A stretch of DNA of 64,000 nt, from the NCBI GenBank assembly GCA_900099715.1, contig FMTG01000010.1, positions 1 through 64,000 of the forward strand, written 5' to 3'. The position numbers and the translations under genes were made by a program. The notes under the pieces were generated by a model, which did no database searches, was not told where the DNA came from, and worked only from the letters and a program-made list of their open reading frames with translations. This stretch comes from Ruminococcaceae bacterium YRB3002 (GTDB taxonomy: Bacteria; Bacillota; Clostridia; Saccharofermentanales; Saccharofermentanaceae). The number at the start of each line of letters is the position of its first letter. Position 1 is the first letter of the stretch. Positions 34,133 through 43,659 of this stretch are shown in pieces.

Positions 34133-37100
34133 ATGAGATTGTTTGTTTACGACACATCTGCCTGTATCACAGGCGAGGCAATAAGATCATCTTTGAAGCA
34201 TGATCCCAATACCGTTTTTATCGTTCCGGAACCTTCCAAGGCACAGATCGAGAGACTGGTGCTGCTGGATGTTATGGAGAACCGTGCACCGGAAGGTGTT
34301 TTCCTTAAGGACAGGACGGCAATAATACCTGTGTCCGCAGGTTATGCGGGAGGTGATGTTGTAAGCTTCCTCAAGCTGGCTGTAAGGATCCTCGAGTCAT
34401 GCGGCGATATGAGTATGTCCGGTCATACCGATATTGTCATGCGCAATGCTGTATATGCTGTTCTTGCAGAGCATCATGATGAGTTTATGACCTTTGAGAA
34501 TCTTACCGGAAGGTGTGACAACATCAACAAACTGCTGAGTCTCATCGGAGATTTTGTGAGGTATAACGTTACTCCTGACGAGATAGGGAAAGCCATAGAT
34601 GCTTCCGGGTCCGGGGACCTTCAGTATGTGAATAAGCTCCGTGATATCAAGCTGCTCATGGAACGTGTACAGGAGGTAAGTGACAGATACTCTCTCGGTC
34701 TCATGACCGATCCTATCCTCAAAGCATCAGAGATCCTTGCATCTCTTGATAAGACCGGTCTTCAGCAGCGCAGATACAGGAAGCTCAGAACTATTCTCAA
34801 CAACAGTTTTGCAGTGCTGCAGTTCGGCGTAACACGTAATCTTACTCCCGGAGAATATGCATTTGTAGAGGCATTGGACCGTCTGTCGAAGGGAACGGAT
34901 ATATATATCAACGGGGGAGGCAAGGACATCCCCCTGTACAGCTGTTCTGGCAAGGTTATCGATAGATTTGCCGGTAATGGTGCTGTTACGGAACATCCGG
35001 AGAACAGCGATTACAGATGCTGTGATCTTGCTGAAATTACATCTCACTATGCTGCCGGTGACAACAGCTGCGGTATCCGCAATACGGATTCGGTAAGCCT
35101 TTATGAGATTACAGGCTCTGACAACCGTATCGGTTTTGTAATGGAGGAGATCATAAGGCTGACATCGGGGCCGGATGCCGCATACAGATACAGGGACATC
35201 AGGATCTGCTGCTGTGATGATGATCTCCTCAATAAGATTAGACCTGTTGCCGCACGTTATGGACTTGATGTATTTATCGACAGGAAGATAACCCTCAACA
35301 ATACTGTCATTCCAAGATTTATAATGCTGCTTCTCAGGCTGCCTCTGAGCGGATTTGCACTGGGGGATGTGCTTGCGGTTTTGAGATCCGGGTTGTTTCC
35401 GGTTCATCTTGAGTACTGTGATATTTTCGAGAATTATTGCGTTAAGTACAACATTACCGATGCTGTCAGAATGTTCAACGAGGATAACTACAGGAAGGAT
35501 CCTGATGAGAAGTATCCCATGAGTAATTTTGTGGAGAAAGGTACAGTAGACGGCCTGGATGAGGGCGTATATCACACAGGGGAATTTGTCTATGACTATA
35601 TCGTTAAGAGGATACTGATACCTGTCAGGAAGACCGCCCTCGAGATCGACGGAAGGAATGACATGGCAGGCAAGGCAGAGGTCATCCTTGATTATCTTGA
35701 CGGCATCAGGGACTATACTGAGGCTCTTGTAAAGGAACTCGATGATTCAGGAAGATCAGATATCGCCCAGGCAACTGTCAGGGCCTATGACGAGGCAATG
35801 TCTATCCTTGCATCGTTTACACACGAGATGAACCGCGTAGAGATAACGCAGCGGAATTTTCTGGAACTGTTCAGAACTGATATGATGAACAGGACTTCAG
35901 GAACCATTCCTCTCAAAGTGGATTCAGTGGAGATAACAACACCGGATCACGCATTCTATACTCCATGCAAGGTGCTTTTTATCATCGGAGCAACGCGTGA
36001 GAATTTTCCTTACAGGAAATCGGCCGACGGTATCATGAGTTCTTATGAACTTCAGGCTCTTGCCAGGGATATTACTGTAACTCTTCCTGACAGGGATGTT
36101 GTAAAGACGAGGGAAGAATTCATTACTTCGGCACTTATGCTCGCTTCTGCTTCCGACCACATCTATATGATCCACGAACAGGGTAAGGGGAAGAGCCGCG
36201 TCTTTGAATATCTGACACAGTTCGTGGACAGCAGGAATATACTGATCAATAACTACAAGCTGCCTGTGGACGGGCAATATACCAGACCGAGACACAGTTT
36301 TACGACAGCTGTGATATCACCGGATCTTATGGATATACTTCTCAGCGACGGCATGAATATCAGTGTAAGTACGATAGAGGAGTATGTTACTTGCCCTGTT
36401 GAATTTATGCTGGAGAAAGTCCTGAGCATAAAGACAAGAGATGACAACAGAGGAGTCAGGTCGAATGTTTTCGGGACGCTTGCACACAAACTGTTTGAGG
36501 TCAGCGTGAAGAAAGCGTGTGAAGAGCATAATACGCCTGAGAAACTTCTGGAATATGTTAACACTCTCGAACTGGATCCTGCCGGACTGGATGAGCTTTG
36601 TGATGAGATGGTCAGGAAGACCATCATTGAAGAGAGACTTCCGGGATCGATCGAAGCTGACGGGAGTATCAGCAGGGCATTCGATAATAATCAGGGCAAT
36701 AAGCTTAGGAGACTGTTCAGATTTGTCTTCACGGCAGCTCTGAGGGAATGTGCTGTATCCAGGTTTATGCCTGAGGGATACGAGCTTGATATCTCACAGG
36801 AGGATTACCTGATGACATATCATGTCAACGGACATGAGTTCAGGTTCAAGGGATCGGTTGACAGGGTTGATGTATCGGCCGATAATCCGAATGTGTTCAG
36901 GATTCAGGATTACAAGACATATGCCAAGAGCCTGAAGCCGTATGCGATACTGCAGGGAACCCAGATACAGCTTCCCGCATATGCAATGGCAGTAAGGGGC
37001 GGAAGACCCGGTTCTGTTGTCAGTGGTTTTGGTTACTCTGTCATATCGATGAAGATGAGCAATGACGGGAAGGGTCTGACGTTTGCACCCAAGACATCCC

Positions 37101-37405
37101 AGTTAACTCCGGAGCAGCTCGATATTGCCCTCAGATATGTTGACTATCTGATAATCAAGGCCTGCACTGAAATCTCCTGCGGCAAGAGTGATTCTGTTTA
37201 TGCCGGATCCAAGGGCTCCGCAAGTTATCATTCGATAATGGGGCTTACCGGCAATCCGACATCTGATCCCGTTATGAGAGAGAAGATCGAATGTGCGAAG
37301 GATATGGAATTTGAGATGATGAAGAAGATACTTGATCCTGATAAGGAGTCGGATCCTGAAGAGAATAACGGGGAGAATAACGGGGAGAATAACGGTAATG
37401 AGTAA
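34133..37405 (+). CDS. addB: ATP-dependent helicase/nuclease subunit B
   Basis: 1090 aa, the usual AddB length, directly before addA. The C-terminal RecB-family nuclease is intact (GSVDRVD...IQDYKTYAKS...QLPAY ~905-950). The first Fe-S cysteine is present in YVTCPVEF (~756). However, the three C-terminal cluster cysteines (usually CxxC-x5-C) are missing: the equivalent stretch reads SASYHSIMGL, with Ser and Met in place of Cys. The N-terminal Walker A is also replaced (VYDTSACITG). With AddA it resects double-strand breaks to Chi-like sites. Loss of the cluster is unusual and may mean another stabilising fold. The ribosome site is GGGG, and 12-bp repeats close the gene. Confidence 0.85.
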   Translation: MRLFVYDTSACITGEAIRSSLKHDPNTVFIVPEPSKAQIERLVLLDVMENRAPEGVFLKDRTAIIPVSAGYAGGDVVSFLKLAVRILESCGDMSMSGHTDIVMRNAVYAVLAEHHDEFMTFENLTGRCDNINKLLSLIGDFVRYNVTPDEIGKAIDASGSGDLQYVNKLRDIKLLMERVQEVSDRYSLGLMTDPILKASEILASLDKTGLQQRRYRKLRTILNNSFAVLQFGVTRNLTPGEYAFVEALDRLSKGTDIYINGGGKDIPLYSCSGKVIDRFAGNGAVTEHPENSDYRCCDLAEITSHYAAGDNSCGIRNTDSVSLYEITGSDNRIGFVMEEIIRLTSGPDAAYRYRDIRICCCDDDLLNKIRPVAARYGLDVFIDRKITLNNTVIPRFIMLLLRLPLSGFALGDVLAVLRSGLFPVHLEYCDIFENYCVKYNITDAVRMFNEDNYRKDPDEKYPMSNFVEKGTVDGLDEGVYHTGEFVYDYIVKRILIPVRKTALEIDGRNDMAGKAEVILDYLDGIRDYTEALVKELDDSGRSDIAQATVRAYDEAMSILASFTHEMNRVEITQRNFLELFRTDMMNRTSGTIPLKVDSVEITTPDHAFYTPCKVLFIIGATRENFPYRKSADGIMSSYELQALARDITVTLPDRDVVKTREEFITSALMLASASDHIYMIHEQGKGKSRVFEYLTQFVDSRNILINNYKLPVDGQYTRPRHSFTTAVISPDLMDILLSDGMNISVSTIEEYVTCPVEFMLEKVLSIKTRDDNRGVRSNVFGTLAHKLFEVSVKKACEEHNTPEKLLEYVNTLELDPAGLDELCDEMVRKTIIEERLPGSIEADGSISRAFDNNQGNKLRRLFRFVFTAALRECAVSRFMPEGYELDISQEDYLMTYHVNGHEFRFKGSVDRVDVSADNPNVFRIQDYKTYAKSLKPYAILQGTQIQLPAYAMAVRGGRPGSVVSGFGYSVISMKMSNDGKGLTFAPKTSQLTPEQLDIALRYVDYLIIKACTEISCGKSDSVYAGSKGSASYHSIMGLTGNPTSDPVMREKIECAKDMEFEMMKKILDPDKESDPEENNGENNGENNGNE
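37361..37396 (+). repeat. Three tandem 12-bp repeats at the addB-addA junction
   Basis: GAGAATAACGGG occurs three times in register (the third ends in T). It codes ENNG units at the AddB end and its GGGGAG supplies the ribosome site for addA, whose ATG (37398) overlaps the addB stop. Confidence 0.85.
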
Positions 37406-40400
37406 TAAAATCAAATATTCAGAAGAACAGAAAGTCATAGTATATGACGGCAGCATACGGAACACGCTTGTCTCAGCTTCTGCGGGATCAGGCAAGACAA
37501 CTGTCCTTGTGGGAAGGATCATCAATGAGATCATAGAGGAGAGATTGTCAATAGAGGATCTCCTGGTACTGACATTCACAAACGATGCTGCTGACCACAT
37601 GGCGGAGGAGATAGAAATCGCGTTAAGAGACAGGATAAACGAAGCCCGTGTCAATGGAGACACCGATCTCGTTAAGAGACTCTCAGAGCAGCTTGACATG
37701 CTCCCCAATGCGTATATTCAGACTATCGACAGCTTCTGTTCCAGGGTGATCAAGGAGAAAGGTCATCTTGTTAAGACACCCGAGGAGGTTGACGTCTTCG
37801 CATCCGGTAATGTAATACTGGATGAGAGCAATCTGACTTTGATACTGAACCGCGCTGCTGAACTGGCCCTGGCAGATATGTATGCTGATAATGGTGATGA
37901 AGATTCCGATTTTATACTCCTCACACAGAGGTTTGGTGACGGAAGGACTGATGACAGTCTGATCAAATGCCTGATAAATGTGTACCGCAGGCTGAGGAGC
38001 GTATCTGATTATCCTGATAAGGTTGACGGATATGTTGATAAGTACAGGACTATGGCTCAGACAGGTGATCTTGGAGATGTGCTGGGCGATCTTATCAGGG
38101 ATGTCAGAGAGGTTTTTGAGAAGCTCCCCGCTGCCTTTGAGGAGAGCAGACGTCATTGTGAAGCGACGCTTAAGTTTCCCTTCAAAGCATATAAGGAGAT
38201 GAAGCGTGAGAATAACAGACTGAGGATAAACGATCCTAAGGTCTATGTTGATGACGCGACTGAGATACTCTATGACGGTTTTACATCCTATGTTACCAGT
38301 GTGCTTGAGAAGCTGAACGATGATTCTCTGAGCACCGAACAGAAGTATGAGGCCATCAGGGATGTATCTGCAATACGCGAAGTTCTTGACATGAAGATAA
38401 TGGGAGGTGTCAAGAGCAAGGCGAAGTGCGAGACAGATGAGGACAGGGCTCTCCGCAGGGACTGTAACTGTTTCTTTGCAGTGTTTGATCTGCTGAAGCC
38501 TATATTCGGTAAGAATGGGGTTCCTATCAATTTCAACGGATGCGAAGGCAGCCTGTCACTGTCGTCCAACTATCCTGAGATCTTAGGACATTCCTACAGA
38601 GAGCACGTGGCGATGATGCAGGGCAACGTGGGGACAGTCGAGGTTTTCGCGAAGATGATACATCTGATCGACAGGTATTATGCAGAACTCAAGGCATCAG
38701 TCAACGGGTGTGACTTTGCTGACCAGGAGCTTGGAGCGTACAGGATACTGTGTACGGAAGAGGCACAGGAACACTACAGAAGGAAGTTCAAAGAGATCTA
38801 CATTGATGAATATCAGGACAACAGTGAGCTTCAGGATGCTATCATCCAGAAGTTTGCAAGGGATGGCGAAGGCAATGTGTTCCGTGTAGGAGACATCAAA
38901 CAGAGTATTTACAAGTTCCGTAATGCTGATCCTGATCTTTTTAATGAGCACTTCAGGAGACTTAACGCAGTACCTCAGGAGGAGGCGGGAGTCCTGAGGA
39001 CACTGGCCATCAACAGAAGAAGCTCGGTTCAGATCCTCGATTTTGTGAACTTTGTGATGGGACAGGTGATGACATATGAAGGCGCCGAGATCGAGTATGA
39101 TGATAAGCAGCGTCTGGTGCCGCCTGATGAGGAAGATAAAAGGATCGTAAGGGATCTGCCGAGAGTAGTTGTTGTCGACAGGAATGCTGATTTTATCGGG
39201 GATCTTCATCTGAAGCAGTTCAACGGTGAGGCCGATGATGATACTGAAAGCGGTTCAGACCCCGATCAGGAGGAACCATCTTTCTCCGCAGAAGAGAATA
39301 AGGCCGGTACTGAGGAACAGGCTGAGGAACGTGTTACAGAAGCTCAGCTGACACGCAGGCTCAATGCGTCTATATGTTATGGAGTGCTCAATGAGGTCAA
39401 CCGCTGGCACGATGAGATGGGCATAGATTACGGTGATATATGGGTGCTTGCCAAGACTATTTCCAGGACTAAGGAGATAGCCGGTTTTCTCAGGAGGAAG
39501 GGTATTCCGGCAACGTCCGAGGACCGCACGAAAGTATTCCAGGACATGGATATCCAGAGTGTCATCAACCTGATCATCGCCATAGGCAATGAGTGCCGCG
39601 ATGAGTATCTCATGTCCGTGATGCTGAAGAACTATGCATTCGCGAATTTTACACTCGATGATATAGCTGCTGTACAGGCATTTATATTTAAGAACTATCC
39701 CCGCGATTACAGAGGCATCAGTCTTATGTCCAGGCTCAGGATATTTGTAAGGGATGCAGAACAGTCTCCTCTCAGGGACAGGGTGGAAGGTTTTATCTCA
39801 ACATATGATGACCTCCGCACTTCTACTGTTCCCGGTGATATAGATGATCTTACAGATCAGATATTCAGGACTACCGGGATAATGGCGAATGTGATGCATG
39901 AAGATAACTTCGGGTCTGCAAAACTCCTTATCCTGAAGGATTGGCTGTCGTCCAATTTTAAGAGATACGGTTCAGACTTCGGAAGTATAGCGGCGCGTCT
40001 TGAGGAGATGAAGATCAAGATCAGCAGTGATGCAAGATTTGATGCGAAGGACGCATCGGAGGATTCCGTTAAGTGTATGAGCATACACAAGAGCAAAGGT
40101 CTCGGGCGGAAGTGCATCATCCTTGTGATCGACGATGAAGCAGAACCCAAGGGCAAGAACAGCAGTATACTTATCGATAAGAATATGGGCTTTGTTGCTG
40201 ATGTGTACGACAGTGTGGGATATGCCCGTTCAAAGTCGCTTCATAAGCTCGTATATGAGGATAAGAAGAATATTGCTGACAATGCTGAGAAACTCAGACT
40301 TCTTTATGTTGCACTTACGAGAGCCAAGGAACACCTGAGCATCGTAACGGCTGCTGACATCTCGGCTCCTAACAGGTTTGTGACACTCAGCGATGCTGCA

Positions 40401-41396
40401 AGAGACTGCGCTGATGTGGAAAGTGATACATTCGGAAGGAGATACTGGCTCACAGGGCACAAGACTATGGGTTATTCTCTCTTCTCCTCACTGGCAAGAG
40501 CATCCTGCGGTACAGAATTAAGGCAGGCTATCCTGGCCGACGGAGACGATAATGAGGTTAAGAATGTCATAGAGAGTGACTGCTTTGATGTTGTCCTTAT
40601 CGGGGAAAAAGATCTTAACGAGATCAGGATACCCGGTACAGGCACGGATGGTGACGGAGTTGCGGAAGGGGATACTCCGGCTGACAGGAAGATAATAAAA
40701 CCTGTTCCCGCAGATAAAGAGAAAGATCCTGCAAGGATACCTTTCAAGGTCAGCTATTCCGGCATCAATGACTGGAAAGTCAGCGAATCAACCCATATCG
40801 ATCTCAGAATCAAGGATAAGGAGGAATTTGTTGACAGGCTGTCGGGGAAGATCACGGCTGCAGGTAAGGGTACCATCGTTCATCTCATAATGCAGTGGGG
40901 CGATCCCGGCATTTACGGGCAGGGAAGGGATGCTCTTATTGCACACGTCCGTGAACTTATAGATGAAGGTCTATTTAATAAGTTCAGGCCGGATGATGTG
41001 CTGAAGGTTGCTGATGAGTTTGCCAATGGCATTGTAAGCTACGCCGGAACTGAGATCGGCAGGGCTTTGTATGCTGCAGATCTGGATGGGCGTGCTCAGT
41101 ATGAGAAGCCGGTTGTTTTCGCGATACCTGCGTATGAAGGTGCCGAGAAGAATGAGGACTATGTTCTTGTTCAGGGTAAGATCGACGCGATCTATGAGGA
41201 GGATGACGGCTCTGTGATAGTGGATTACAAGACGGATAATTACGGAGACGTGCCGCAGGAGGTTGTAATTGCCGAAGCGAAGAAGAATCATAAGTATCAG
41301 ATTGACTGCTACGAGGCAAGCTGCGAGTCATCTGGGATACATATCAAGGCAAAGTATCTGTATCTTGTGAGATACAGCCTGATAATATCAGTTTGA
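37398..41396 (+). CDS. addA: ATP-dependent helicase/nuclease subunit A
   Basis: 1332 aa, typical AddA size. UvrD-type helicase motifs: SASAGSGKTT (~27-36), a DEYQDNS motif II, GDIKQSIYKFR, SIHKSKGLG and YVALTRAKEH. The C-terminal nuclease carries GKIDAIYE...VIVDYKTDNYGD, and its upstream His (HLIMQWGD) is present. An acidic ~50-residue insertion (E/D/S rich) interrupts the helicase between domains 1 and 2, longer than I expect. It forms the motor and 3'-strand nuclease of AddAB. Start ATG 37398 overlaps the addB stop; the 3' end overlaps the convergent tadA by nine bases. Confidence 0.95.
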   Translation: MSNKIKYSEEQKVIVYDGSIRNTLVSASAGSGKTTVLVGRIINEIIEERLSIEDLLVLTFTNDAADHMAEEIEIALRDRINEARVNGDTDLVKRLSEQLDMLPNAYIQTIDSFCSRVIKEKGHLVKTPEEVDVFASGNVILDESNLTLILNRAAELALADMYADNGDEDSDFILLTQRFGDGRTDDSLIKCLINVYRRLRSVSDYPDKVDGYVDKYRTMAQTGDLGDVLGDLIRDVREVFEKLPAAFEESRRHCEATLKFPFKAYKEMKRENNRLRINDPKVYVDDATEILYDGFTSYVTSVLEKLNDDSLSTEQKYEAIRDVSAIREVLDMKIMGGVKSKAKCETDEDRALRRDCNCFFAVFDLLKPIFGKNGVPINFNGCEGSLSLSSNYPEILGHSYREHVAMMQGNVGTVEVFAKMIHLIDRYYAELKASVNGCDFADQELGAYRILCTEEAQEHYRRKFKEIYIDEYQDNSELQDAIIQKFARDGEGNVFRVGDIKQSIYKFRNADPDLFNEHFRRLNAVPQEEAGVLRTLAINRRSSVQILDFVNFVMGQVMTYEGAEIEYDDKQRLVPPDEEDKRIVRDLPRVVVVDRNADFIGDLHLKQFNGEADDDTESGSDPDQEEPSFSAEENKAGTEEQAEERVTEAQLTRRLNASICYGVLNEVNRWHDEMGIDYGDIWVLAKTISRTKEIAGFLRRKGIPATSEDRTKVFQDMDIQSVINLIIAIGNECRDEYLMSVMLKNYAFANFTLDDIAAVQAFIFKNYPRDYRGISLMSRLRIFVRDAEQSPLRDRVEGFISTYDDLRTSTVPGDIDDLTDQIFRTTGIMANVMHEDNFGSAKLLILKDWLSSNFKRYGSDFGSIAARLEEMKIKISSDARFDAKDASEDSVKCMSIHKSKGLGRKCIILVIDDEAEPKGKNSSILIDKNMGFVADVYDSVGYARSKSLHKLVYEDKKNIADNAEKLRLLYVALTRAKEHLSIVTAADISAPNRFVTLSDAARDCADVESDTFGRRYWLTGHKTMGYSLFSSLARASCGTELRQAILADGDDNEVKNVIESDCFDVVLIGEKDLNEIRIPGTGTDGDGVAEGDTPADRKIIKPVPADKEKDPARIPFKVSYSGINDWKVSESTHIDLRIKDKEEFVDRLSGKITAAGKGTIVHLIMQWGDPGIYGQGRDALIAHVRELIDEGLFNKFRPDDVLKVADEFANGIVSYAGTEIGRALYAADLDGRAQYEKPVVFAIPAYEGAEKNEDYVLVQGKIDAIYEEDDGSVIVDYKTDNYGDVPQEVVIAEAKKNHKYQIDCYEASCESSGIHIKAKYLYLVRYSLIISV

Positions 41397-41927
41397 GGTA
41401 TCTTCAGGTTTGTCTGCCTTTTTGGCGGCATCCCTGATGCGTATCTTCCTGAAGAACTCCTTCATCATGACAGCACAAGGCTCTTCCAGGATCCCGCCTT
41501 CGTACTCCACTTTATGGTTGTGACCGTGTTCAACATTGAAGATGTCATTGCATGAACAAACAGCACCGCTTTTGGGCTCATATGCGCCGAAATAAACCTT
41601 TCTTATCCTTGCCTGGATTATCGCGCCGGCACACATCGTGCAGGGCTCCAGAGTAACATACATGTCGCAGTCTTCCAGACGCCAGTCACCGAGTTTTTTG
41701 CAGGCTTTGTCGATAGCAAGCACCTCGGCGTGACAGATGGCGTTGCCTCTTGTAAGTCTCAAGTTGTGAGCGCGCACGAACACTTTGCCATCTTTAACGA
41801 TTACGCAGCCGATCGGACACTCATCGTAGACGAGTGCCTTCCTGGCTTCTTTGATCGCTTCCATCATAAAGCGCTCATGCTCGTTGTCCGGCTTGAGATC
41901 GGGAAGAATACTTTTCCTTACGGGCAT
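41388..41927 (-). CDS. tadA: tRNA-specific adenosine deaminase
   Basis: 179 aa with the cytidine-deaminase fold: HAEV (zinc His, catalytic Glu) and PCTMCAGA (two zinc Cys), preceded by NLRLTRGNAICHAEV. TadA makes inosine at position 34 of tRNA-Arg(ACG). The N-terminus (~15 residues) and C-terminus (KKADKPEDTSN) extend slightly beyond the E. coli form. It lies seven bases after the 107-aa hypothetical gene, so both are one transcription unit. The 3' end overlaps addA. Confidence 0.93.
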   Translation of the reverse strand: MPVRKSILPDLKPDNEHERFMMEAIKEARKALVYDECPIGCVIVKDGKVFVRAHNLRLTRGNAICHAEVLAIDKACKKLGDWRLEDCDMYVTLEPCTMCAGAIIQARIRKVYFGAYEPKSGAVCSCNDIFNVEHGHNHKVEYEGGILEEPCAVMMKEFFRKIRIRDAAKKADKPEDTSN

Positions 41928-41933
41928 ATCCTG

Positions 41934-42257
41934 TCAGTTCTTGAATACGGTGAATTCTATGAAGTTGGCGACGTCCTCAGCCTGCTTCTCCAGGTCATCA
42001 GGATGAACGCACATAACCCTCATAAGACGGTTTGCATAAGCACCCTCAACAGCGAGTCTCTCGACCTGTTCTTCGCCGTAGTTTGACGAGATGAATTCTT
42101 CGAGCTGCTTGGTGTTAACGAGCTCGTTCATATAGTTCATCGTCATCTGGATATATGCTGCACGGAGTTCCTCGATGCCGCACTCACAATCCTTGGAAGA
42201 ATAGTATCTGAACTGAGCCAGCCAGTCCTTGCCGTTCAATGCGTCTAACATGATCAT
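41934..42257 (-). CDS. Hypothetical 107-aa protein upstream of tadA
   Basis: Helical, acidic, with no signal peptide or membrane helix; three cysteines (CEC and a later one) do not form an obvious metal site. I do not recognise a family. An AGAGAGG site precedes two alternative ATGs (42257, 42251). Co-transcribed with tadA. Real on grounds of composition, ribosome site and tight spacing to tadA. Confidence 0.6.
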   Translation of the reverse strand: MIMLDALNGKDWLAQFRYYSSKDCECGIEELRAAYIQMTMNYMNELVNTKQLEEFISSNYGEEQVERLAVEGAYANRLMRVMCVHPDDLEKQAEDVANFIEFTVFKN

Positions 42258-42365
42258 TATACCTCTCTGTTTCTTTTGTTATCGGACATTCCAATTACAT
42301 TATACAATACTTTTTATTTTGTTAAGGGATTCTTTCTCACCGTCCCGAAAATGGTACAAACAGCG

Positions 42366-42374
42366 TGCTATACT
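42366..42374 (+). promoter_or_regulatory. Extended -10 promoter of sbcDC
   Basis: TGC-TATACT about 46 bases before the sbcD ATG; no clear -35. Confidence 0.5.
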
Positions 42375-42420
42375 GTAATTGTAACAGTTGAATAATTGAG
42401 TTCTGGAGGTGACAGGGAAT

Positions 42421-43659
42421 ATGCGTTTATTTCATATAGCAGATCTTCACATCGGTAAGAGTATCTACGGAAGATCAATGATCGAAGACCAGAAGTATTG
42501 GATCGATAAGTTCCTGACATTATGTGACGAGAGACATCCTGATGCAGTGCTTATTGCCGGTGATGTGTATGACAGGGCTAATCCTTCTGCAGAAGCAGCG
42601 GACCTTATGGGATATTTCCTGACAGAACTGGTCAACAGGAGTATTCCGGTTTATATGATCGCCGGCAATCACGACAGCGGACAGCGGTTAGCGGCAATGA
42701 AGGATATTATTGCTAAGCAGGGTATATATGTTGCCGGCAACGTGTCGAAAGAGATAGTACATTATACACTGCCGGATCCGGACGGATTCGGACCGGTTAC
42801 TTTCTGGCTTGTTCCATATCTGATCCCTGAGGCAGTGGCACAGCACCTTGGGGATGAGAGTATCCACACGTATACGGATGCGATGAGAAGACTTCTAGAA
42901 GAACAGGATATTGACAGTTCCCACCGTAATATAATCATCTCGCATCAGAACGTGGTGGTTAACGGTGAGGAAGTCGAATATGGCGGCTCGGAGAAAGTCG
43001 GCGGAGTAGGGCAGACAGATTACAGTGTCTATGATGATTTTGACTATGTTGCTCTTGGTCACATTCATTCAGGTCTTATGGTGGGGAAGCAGGAAAGGAT
43101 AAGATATGCCGGAACACCATTGTGTTATCACTTTGATGAGACCAAATTCAGGAAGAAAGGCGTAGTTGAAGTTGTTATAGACAGGAAGGGCAGCGATATC
43201 AGGCCGGAGACCATTACCATCGAGCCGCTTCACACGATGAGATATATACACGATCCTGCTGAGAAAGCACTCGCCAGATTACAGGATGAGGTTCAGGAAG
43301 GCGATTATGTCGGTGTTGTTATTACCGACAAGAGAATGACTCCGGAGATGTCAGATTACATCAAGGGCATTGTGGAAAGCCGTAATGCGTACCTTTTTGA
43401 ACATCGCTCGGAATACAGAAGTTTTACTAATTCAGGCGCAAGCGCAAGGGTGAATGAGATTAATGAGAAGCCCATCGAGGATCTGTTTATGCAGTTCTAC
43501 ATAGCACAAAAAGGCGCTGACAAGCTATACGATGAGGAGAAGGAACTGATGCATTTCATTGGCGAAATGGTGCGTAATAGCCAGAGCGAAGATGATGACG
43601 ATGCTGATGCAGAGAAGATACTGAGTGAACTGCTCAGGATCACGGGAGGTAACGAATGA
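42421..43659 (+). CDS. sbcD: Nuclease SbcCD subunit D
   Basis: 412 aa Mre11-family nuclease with all five metal motifs: ADLHIGK, AGDVYDR, AGNHDS, ISHQN and LGHIHSG. It forms the dimeric nuclease that with SbcC cuts hairpins and protein-blocked ends. ATG 42421 sits behind GGAGGTGA; an in-frame GTG at 42409 lies on that site. Its stop overlaps the sbcC start by four bases (ATGA). Confidence 0.95.
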   Translation: MRLFHIADLHIGKSIYGRSMIEDQKYWIDKFLTLCDERHPDAVLIAGDVYDRANPSAEAADLMGYFLTELVNRSIPVYMIAGNHDSGQRLAAMKDIIAKQGIYVAGNVSKEIVHYTLPDPDGFGPVTFWLVPYLIPEAVAQHLGDESIHTYTDAMRRLLEEQDIDSSHRNIIISHQNVVVNGEEVEYGGSEKVGGVGQTDYSVYDDFDYVALGHIHSGLMVGKQERIRYAGTPLCYHFDETKFRKKGVVEVVIDRKGSDIRPETITIEPLHTMRYIHDPAEKALARLQDEVQEGDYVGVVITDKRMTPEMSDYIKGIVESRNAYLFEHRSEYRSFTNSGASARVNEINEKPIEDLFMQFYIAQKGADKLYDEEKELMHFIGEMVRNSQSEDDDDADAEKILSELLRITGGNE

